Part shown: in pieces, positions 58,700 through 64,000 of the stretch
Layout of the letters: each line of letters begins with the position of its first letter
How positions within the stretch are numbered: the stretch's first letter is position 1
Assembly: GCF_025847275.1 (NCBI RefSeq)
Contig: NZ_JAOZEV010000016.1
Coordinates: 1 to 64,000 of the forward strand
Length of the DNA: 64,000 nucleotides
Origin: Flavobacterium frigoritolerans
Lineage (GTDB): Bacteria > Bacteroidota > Bacteroidia > Flavobacteriales > Flavobacteriaceae
Direction: 5' to 3'
Position numbers and translations under genes: made by a program
Notes under the pieces: generated by a model
What the model was told of the DNA's origin: nothing
Database searches by the model: none
Seen by the model: only the letters and a program-made list of their open reading frames with translations

Positions 58700-58788
58700 A
58701 TCTTACTTTTCCCTACGCTAGTATTAACTAGATCAGGTTCAGAGGGTAAAATCTCAGCCTACTTTATTGTAGACACCCCTAAAGTGTG
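58700..58788 (-). promoter_or_regulatory. TPP riboswitch at the head of the thi operon
   Basis: On the minus strand the aptamer words are TTAGGGGTGTC, GGCTGAGATTTTACCC, TCTGAACCTGATC and TAATACTAGCGTAGGGA. It should reduce expression of the whole thi operon when TPP is high. It lies 73 bp before thiS. Confidence 0.97.
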
Positions 58789-58791
58789 AAG

Positions 58792-58799
58792 CAAATATA
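58792..58799 (-). promoter_or_regulatory. -7 promoter box for the thi operon
   Basis: The minus strand reads TATATTTG, matching TAnnTTTG, just before the riboswitch. Confidence 0.5.
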
Positions 58800-58911
58800 T
58801 GTATTTTTTGTTTGGAAGTTTAAAAAAGTTTCAAGTTTCAGGTTTCAAGATGTGAAAAGAATTAAAAACTATGATTAAATTCAGGCTAAAAACAGAGACT
58901 GTGACTGCAAA

Positions 58912-59481
58912 CTATTTTTTTCTCGTCCAGCAATCTTCGATATGATCATTGACCATTCCTGTGGCTTGCATTTGGGCGTAAATAACGGTTGAGCCCACAA
59001 ATTTAAAACCTCTTTTTTTTAAATCTTTACTAATAATATCCGAAAGCGGAGTAGTAGCAGGAACGTCTTTTAGAGTTTTCGGGTTATTGATGATGGGTTT
59101 TCCATCAGTAAATTTCCAGATATAATCGGAAAAACTTCCAAACTCTTCTTGAATTTTTATAAATGCCTGAGCATTGGTAACTGCCGAACGTATTTTTAAT
59201 TTGTTGCGTATTATTCCTGTATCCTGTAATAATGATTCTATTTTATCTTCAGGATATTGTGCTATTTTTTTGTAATCGAAATTGTCAAAAGCTGCTCTAA
59301 AATTTTCTCTTTTGTTTAATATCGTTATCCAACTTAATCCTGCCTGAAAGGTTTCGAGAGTTAAAAACTCGAATAATGAGGCATCATCATAAACAGGAAC
59401 GCCCCATTCTTCGTCATGGTATTTTTTATATAAATCACTTGCTGAACACCAGCCACATCGTATAGGTTCTTGTGTTGTCAT
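58912..59481 (-). CDS. tag: DNA-3-methyladenine glycosylase I
   Basis: I start at 59481 (MTTQEPIRCGWC), whose ATG overlaps the previous stop; an in-frame start 18 bp upstream is less likely. The 189-residue protein has RCGWCSASDLYKKYHDEEWG, LTLETFQAGLSWITILNKRE and a Cys/His zinc set as in Tag. It removes 3-methyladenine from DNA. It is far from the other alkylation-repair genes (21.5-24.2 kb). Confidence 0.95.
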   Translation of the reverse strand: MTTQEPIRCGWCSASDLYKKYHDEEWGVPVYDDASLFEFLTLETFQAGLSWITILNKRENFRAAFDNFDYKKIAQYPEDKIESLLQDTGIIRNKLKIRSAVTNAQAFIKIQEEFGSFSDYIWKFTDGKPIINNPKTLKDVPATTPLSDIISKDLKKRGFKFVGSTVIYAQMQATGMVNDHIEDCWTRKK

Positions 59482-60125
59482 TATTTTCCAATTTTCCAAT
59501 GGTAGCCTTTTACTGAAGGAATATAGGCCGAGGTTCCAATGATGATTAAGTCGTTATAAATTCTTTTATTGTATTTTATTCCAATAGCTTTTCCAGAAGT
59601 GTACATTTTGTTTGCTTCAAATTTAATCTTCACTCGAGCATCAGCAAATTTAGCATCCGAAATTTTCTCGACAAACCAAGTAGAATTCCATTTGATATCA
59701 ATTTCATCTTCAGCAGTTTTTGTAATGCTTTTTATTAATTTAACTCCTTCTTTCGGGATGTTGTGGTCTTCGATTAATTCTTTTTGGGTTAGTGTTTCCC
59801 CTGTTTTACATACAGATAGTAATTTTTTAAAATAGGTAAAGCCTTTAAGTTTTTCGTTTTCTAGGTTTTCTATTCTAATGCTGTCTTTTGATACAGTTGT
59901 TTCTTCTGTAACTATTTTGTTGTTTTTTATTGTGCTTGGAGTGAATATTGTTTTTGTAATAGAATCTTTAGCCGAAGTTATGGTTTCTATTGTGCTTTTC
60001 GAAATGTCTTTTATTTTTTCGGTAACAGTTGTTGTTGACTCTAATAATTGATCTCTATCATTTTTGTTACAACTTATCAAGGAGCATAAAATTAAAATCA
60101 ATAAAATGGTTTTGTAATTTTTCAT
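59481..60125 (-). CDS. Lipoprotein of unknown function
   Basis: The 214-residue lipoprotein has its lipid Cys in SLISCNKNDRDQ, a Thr/Ser/Lys-rich linker (25-75), and a compact C-terminal domain (80-214) with GVKLIKSITKTAEDEIDIKW and a WKIGK end. I do not recognise a named family. It sits between the queuosine transporter (4-bp overlap) and tag (1-bp overlap), so all three are probably one transcript. Confidence 0.72.
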   Translation of the reverse strand: MKNYKTILLILILCSLISCNKNDRDQLLESTTTVTEKIKDISKSTIETITSAKDSITKTIFTPSTIKNNKIVTEETTVSKDSIRIENLENEKLKGFTYFKKLLSVCKTGETLTQKELIEDHNIPKEGVKLIKSITKTAEDEIDIKWNSTWFVEKISDAKFADARVKIKFEANKMYTSGKAIGIKYNKRIYNDLIIIGTSAYIPSVKGYHWKIGK

Positions 60126-60808
60126 GCGGTATGATTGTCTTTTTTTTCTTTGGGATTATCTTCTTCCAAATATTTTTTAATTAAATGATGTCCAACATAA
60201 ATTAACGGAGTTAATACTATTGCCAAAGAAAGCTTGAATGTATAACCAGTTAAAGCGGATGAGATAAAGGTATCGAAATCTATTTTACCCGGTAGCCAAA
60301 AAGCAATTCCTAAAACAATGAAAGAATCAAATAATTGAGAAATTACAGTAGAACCAGTTGTTCTAAGCCAAATTTTCTTTTCTCCTGTTCTTTTTTTGAA
60401 AAACCAAAAAATCCAAACGTCTATTAACTGAGATACCATAAATGCAATAAGGCTACCTATAATAATCCACATACTTTGCCCGAAAACAGCTTGAAACTGT
60501 TCGTCGTTTACTGGACTTATACCTTTTGCAGCAGGTATTACGATTGCCATAAATAATATAAGAAAGGCATAAGCTATCAAACAGGCGGTTATAAAAGAAA
60601 GTTTTTTAACTCCTTTCTCTCCAAAATATTCATTAATCAAATCGGTTGTTAAAAAAACAATTGGCCAAGGAAGAATTCCGATGCTCATTACAAATGGACC
60701 AATTTGGATTAATTTCCCTCCAATTAACTCTGCCACAACAGCATTGGTAATAAAAATTCCGGCAAGGACAACAAAAACAATTTCTTTCTTGGTTTTAAAC
60801 ATAGACAA
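60122..60808 (-). CDS. Queuosine precursor transporter, YhhQ/QueT-type (DUF165)
   Basis: The 228-residue membrane protein has about six helices and family motifs: FVVLAGIFITNAVVAELIGG, PWPIVFLTTDLINEYFGEKG and LRTTGSTVISQLFDSFIVLG. It imports queuosine precursors (preQ0/preQ1 type). No preQ1 riboswitch is visible upstream. It heads the unit with the lipoprotein gene and tag. Confidence 0.92.
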   Translation of the reverse strand: MSMFKTKKEIVFVVLAGIFITNAVVAELIGGKLIQIGPFVMSIGILPWPIVFLTTDLINEYFGEKGVKKLSFITACLIAYAFLILFMAIVIPAAKGISPVNDEQFQAVFGQSMWIIIGSLIAFMVSQLIDVWIFWFFKKRTGEKKIWLRTTGSTVISQLFDSFIVLGIAFWLPGKIDFDTFISSALTGYTFKLSLAIVLTPLIYVGHHLIKKYLEEDNPKEKKDNHTA

Positions 60809-60969
60809 ATTTTAATATGCCAAATTTAATATATTATTTGGAGTATTTATTTTTATAAAAAACATTGTGAAGATGTATTTAAGAAGTGGCTTTTTTTCAG
60901 TGTATTCTGTTCTAATTAATGGCTATATTTGGGAATTGCATTTATTTTATAAAATATTAAATAACGTAC

Positions 60970-63099
60970 ATGAAAAAAATTGTCACTATTCTAATTATGG
61001 CTACTTCTTTAACTACTCTTCAAGCGCAAACAAATTCACAAAATCCATTATTGCAAAAATGGACTGGTCCGTATGGAGGTGTACCAGCTTTTACGGAATA
61101 TAAAATTGCCGATTTTAAGCCAGCTTTTGATGTTGCTATCAAACAAAAAAGCGATGAGATTGATGCTATTTCAAATAATCCAAAGCCTGCAACTTTTGAT
61201 AATACAATCGCCGAATTAGAACGTTCGGGTAAAAAGTTGTCGAGAATTATGACGGTTTATGGAATTTATTCGTCGAATATTAGTACTCCAGAATTTGCAT
61301 TGATAGAAAAAGATATTGAGCCTTTGCTTGCTGCACAATCTACCAAGTTCTATCAAAACAGAAATTTGTTTGTTAGAATCGAAAAGCTATATAATTCTCC
61401 AGATAAAAAGAAATTAACTAGTGAGCAACAAAGACTTATTTGGGTTTATTATACGGAGTTTAATAAGCAAGGAGCTAATTTAAGCGATGCTGATAAAGCA
61501 AAAGTTGGTGAAATTAATAAACAATTATCAATGTTGTTTTCTAAGTTTAGTCAAAATTTATTGGCGGAAGAAAATGACCAATATGTGGTATTAACAACTG
61601 AAGCTGATTTTGATGGTTTGCCTGATGGAATAAAAAAAGCCGCTATGGCTCAAGCCAAAGAAAGAAAGCTTTCGGCTATAGGTTGTATTGCTAATACGCG
61701 ATCTTTTGTAGAGCCATTTTTAACTTTTTCGACTAATAGAGAGTTAAGAGAGAAAGTTTGGAGAATGTTTGTAAACAGAGGAGATAACGGAGACGAACAT
61801 GACAACAAATCAACTTTGGTCGAAATACTAAAGCTTCGTGCTGCAAAAGCAAAACTATTGGGTTATCCTACTTTTGCACATTGGAATTTAACTAACAGAA
61901 TGGCTAAAACTCCAGAAAGAGCGATGGCTTTAATGGAAGCTGTTTGGGAGCCTGCAGTAAACCAAGTTCACAAAGATGTTGCAGATATGCAGAAGATTGT
62001 TGTTGTCGAAGGAGGGAAGTTTCAGATTGAACCTTGGGATTATCGTTATTATGCTGAAAAAGTTAGAAAAGCAAAATACGATTTAGATCAAAATGTGGTC
62101 AAAGAATATCTTCAGCTTGAAAAATTACGTGAAGGAATGTTTTGGGTTGCTGGTGAATTATTTGATTTAAAATTTAAACAAATAACAGATGTTCCTGTAT
62201 ATCATCCAGATGTTAGAGTTTGGGAAGTGTCTAATATAAAGACTGGAAAAGTGGTAGGTTTATGGTATTTTGATCCATATGCACGTAAAGGAAAACGTTC
62301 TGGAGCTTGGATGAATGCGTATAGAAAACAACAAAAACTAGATGGTGATGTTCTTACGATAGTTTCTAATAACAGTAATTTTATCAAAGGAAATGATAAT
62401 GAACCAATTTTAATATCATGGACAGATGCAACTACCTTGTTTCATGAATTTGGACATGCATTACATGGTTTATGTTCAGATGTTACCTATCCTACATTAT
62501 CAGGAACTGCTGTTGCAAGAGATTATGTTGAGTTCCCATCACAAATCTTAGAGCGTTGGTTAGAAACTCCTGAGGTGTTGAATAAATTTGCTTTAAATTA
62601 TAAAACAGGAAAACCTATTCCTAAAGATTTGGTTGAGCGTATTGCAAAAGCAGCAACATTTAATGAAGGATTTTCTACTGTTGAGACAATTTCAAGTTCT
62701 CTTATCGATATGAAATTACATTTAGCAGGAGATTCGGTTATAGATCCTACAGTTTTTGAAAAAGAAACATTGGCTAAGCTTAATATGCCTAAAGAAATTG
62801 TGATGCGTCATCGTATTCCTCAATTTGGACATATTTTTTCTAGTGATGGTTATGCGAGCGGATATTACAGTTATTTATGGGCAGATGTAATCAGTGCCGA
62901 TGCTTATGAAGCATTTACTGAAGCAAAAGGGCCTTATGATAAAGAGGTTGGCAAAAGACTGCACGATAAGATATTTAGTGTTGGTAATACAACAGATCAG
63001 GAAGAAGCTTATAAATCTTTTAGAGGACACAACCCAGAGATTAATGCTTTAATGAAAGCGAGAGGTTTTGAGGTTCCAGTAATAAAATCAAAGAAATAG
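60970..63099 (+). CDS. M3-family metallopeptidase (Dcp-like)
   Basis: The 709-residue protein has a signal peptide (MKKIVTILIMATSLTTLQAQ), a long helical N-terminal half and the zinc motif FHEFGHALHGL with EGFSTVETISS downstream. The start of the mature protein (NPLLQKWTGPYGGVPAF) is typical of exported Dcp-type dipeptidyl carboxypeptidases of Bacteroidota. It should cut dipeptides from C-termini in the periplasm. It is followed by a strong terminator. Confidence 0.94.
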   Translation: MKKIVTILIMATSLTTLQAQTNSQNPLLQKWTGPYGGVPAFTEYKIADFKPAFDVAIKQKSDEIDAISNNPKPATFDNTIAELERSGKKLSRIMTVYGIYSSNISTPEFALIEKDIEPLLAAQSTKFYQNRNLFVRIEKLYNSPDKKKLTSEQQRLIWVYYTEFNKQGANLSDADKAKVGEINKQLSMLFSKFSQNLLAEENDQYVVLTTEADFDGLPDGIKKAAMAQAKERKLSAIGCIANTRSFVEPFLTFSTNRELREKVWRMFVNRGDNGDEHDNKSTLVEILKLRAAKAKLLGYPTFAHWNLTNRMAKTPERAMALMEAVWEPAVNQVHKDVADMQKIVVVEGGKFQIEPWDYRYYAEKVRKAKYDLDQNVVKEYLQLEKLREGMFWVAGELFDLKFKQITDVPVYHPDVRVWEVSNIKTGKVVGLWYFDPYARKGKRSGAWMNAYRKQQKLDGDVLTIVSNNSNFIKGNDNEPILISWTDATTLFHEFGHALHGLCSDVTYPTLSGTAVARDYVEFPSQILERWLETPEVLNKFALNYKTGKPIPKDLVERIAKAATFNEGFSTVETISSSLIDMKLHLAGDSVIDPTVFEKETLAKLNMPKEIVMRHRIPQFGHIFSSDGYASGYYSYLWADVISADAYEAFTEAKGPYDKEVGKRLHDKIFSVGNTTDQEEAYKSFRGHNPEINALMKARGFEVPVIKSKK

Positions 63100-63121
63100 T
63101 TGTTATAAAAATGGCACTTAT

Positions 63122-63149
63122 ATAGTCGGAAGATTTTTCTTCCGACTAT
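63122..63149 (+). terminator. Terminator of the M3 peptidase gene
   Basis: A 12-bp stem (ATAGTCGGAAGA / TCTTCCGACTAT) with a short T loop lies 23 bp after the stop and is followed by T-rich sequence. Confidence 0.9.
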
Positions 63150-63201
63150 TTTTATTTATCAAGTTGGGTCTTACTTGGTAATAGTATACAGATATAAAAT
63201 T

Positions 63202-63228
63202 AAAGCAGCTCTATTATGGAGCTGCTTT
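63202..63228 (-). terminator. Terminator of the 63259-63822 gene
   Basis: An 11-bp stem (AAAGCAGCTC / GAGCTGCTTT) lies 31 bp past the stop on the minus-strand side. Confidence 0.8.
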
Positions 63229-63258
63229 TGTATATTCTAGATTAAGATCTTAATTTAC

Positions 63259-63822
63259 TTAGTGTCCCCAAGGTCTTTCAGGCACTGGAATTTCTTTGCT
63301 TAAATCAAAACTAACTTGAAAATGATTTGGAGAATTAGCTTTCCTCAAATTGTAAGTATATTGATTTCCATCTACTGTTACCCACCAAACATTAGCTGAA
63401 GCTGCTGGAATTAAATCTGTAGTTTCCTGATCGGCAGGGAAAAATTGAATTTGTGATGCTCCTGTATTTGTTGTAGTCCCTCCGTATTGTGTGATTTTAT
63501 CTTCAGATCCGTCTTTTAAACGATGATCGTGTTTTAATTGAATTCCTACTTTTGTTTTGGTAAATACCCAAGTTCGGGAATGGTCATCTCCTACATAAAA
63601 AGGAATCTTGATTTCTGAATCGGAACAACTCATTACATACATTGATAGTTTTTTATCAGCAAAATCTTTAGGTGCTGGTTCCGTATTTAGCTTGCCTGAG
63701 TAAGCTTTGCCACAATGTGCTTGTAATTGCTTCCAAAATTCATCTTGAGCATTTTTATTTTGTGCAAAAACAGAACCCATTGCAAAAAACAGAACGAGTA
63801 AAAAATAATTGATTCTTATCAT
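63259..63822 (-). CDS. Secreted protein of unknown function
   Basis: The 187-residue protein has a signal peptide (MIRINYFLLVLFFAMGSVFA) and a mature domain of about 165 residues with EFWKQLQAHCGKAYSGKL and YVMSCSDSEIKIPFYVGDDH, whose two cysteines may form a disulfide, and VWWVTVDGNQYTYNLRK. Proteins of this layout recur in Flavobacteriia and are listed as hypothetical. Nothing in its neighbours hints at a role. Confidence 0.75.
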   Translation of the reverse strand: MIRINYFLLVLFFAMGSVFAQNKNAQDEFWKQLQAHCGKAYSGKLNTEPAPKDFADKKLSMYVMSCSDSEIKIPFYVGDDHSRTWVFTKTKVGIQLKHDHRLKDGSEDKITQYGGTTTNTGASQIQFFPADQETTDLIPAASANVWWVTVDGNQYTYNLRKANSPNHFQVSFDLSKEIPVPERPWGH

Positions 63823-64000
63823 TTTATTTTATAAATGTTATTTTCAAATATACCTTTTTTATCTAAAGTAATTTCCTTTATAGCAACATTTAGGCTGTTT
63901 AATCTATGTAGTGAATAAGGTTCGGTAATAGCTTTGTAAATAAAATTTAGAGTTTTATTTTAAAGAATTTATCTGAGAATAAATTTATTTTTGTAGAAGT

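Noticed and set aside
60809..60969. preQ1 riboswitch before the queuosine-precursor transporter
   Set aside because: The leader is plain AT-rich sequence without the C-rich loop and A-rich tail expected of a preQ1 aptamer.

Overview
The window is a stretch of a low-GC Bacteroidota chromosome, almost certainly a Flavobacterium or very close relative. The main reason is the divergent block gldJ / porU-porV (gliding motility and type IX secretion) followed by cdd, pdhA and pdhC, which matches the gene order known from Flavobacterium johnsoniae. Supporting signs are TAnnTTTG -7 promoter boxes, lipoproteins and TonB receptors of Bacteroidota type, and many short palindromic intergenic repeats. No rRNA, tRNA, CRISPR array, integrase or intact insertion sequence was seen.

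Layout. 1-7 kb: tail of an unknown gene, an AsmA-like envelope protein with miaE, a glycosyltransferase, an AraC regulator and a carboxymuconolactone decarboxylase-like protein. 7-20.8 kb: core genes, namely an M1 peptidase, pyruvate dehydrogenase E2 and E1-alpha, cytidine deaminase, PorV, PorU, GldJ and MurF. 21-24.2 kb: an alkylation-repair cluster (AlkB, a split Ada zinc domain, a second 2OG-Fe oxygenase, and an AraC-Ogt fusion). 24.4-29.2 kb: a GNAT protein, an SMR transporter, then six tightly packed small genes including a SUKH (SMI1/KNR4) protein, which resembles a poly-immunity array without a toxin. 29.3-35.3 kb: two paralogous secreted coiled-coil proteins, a secreted unknown protein between them, two nearly identical 157-bp structured repeats, and a patatin-Omp85 protein. 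35.4-43.5 kb: ahcY, a phosphopantetheinyl transferase, a 131-133 bp tandem array, truncated globin / membrane protein / Crp, archaeal-type GGGP synthase, pnuC, and a nicotinamide riboside kinase-DUF4301 fusion with arfB. 43.5-51.6 kb: a TPP riboswitch with a TonB receptor, a Rieske-like lipoprotein lacking the ligand histidines, greA, a HIT protein, an orphan histidine kinase, a flavin reductase, a DUF3127 protein with an SSB-like tail, aat and a MOSC protein. 51.6-58.8 kb: a complete thiamin operon (thiS-C-tenI-D-E-G-H-F) led by a second TPP riboswitch. 58.9-64 kb: tag, a lipoprotein, a queuosine-precursor transporter, an M3 peptidase and a secreted unknown protein.

How it works together. 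PorU and PorV form part of the outer-membrane attachment complex of the type IX system, and GldJ is needed for that system and for gliding. The two TPP riboswitches couple thiamin synthesis and probable thiamin import to TPP level. PnuC and the kinase domain next to it form an NAD-salvage pair. The most unusual material is the immunity-like array, the kinase-DUF4301 fusion, the ligand-less Rieske lipoprotein, and several families of intergenic repeats that can fold as RNA.
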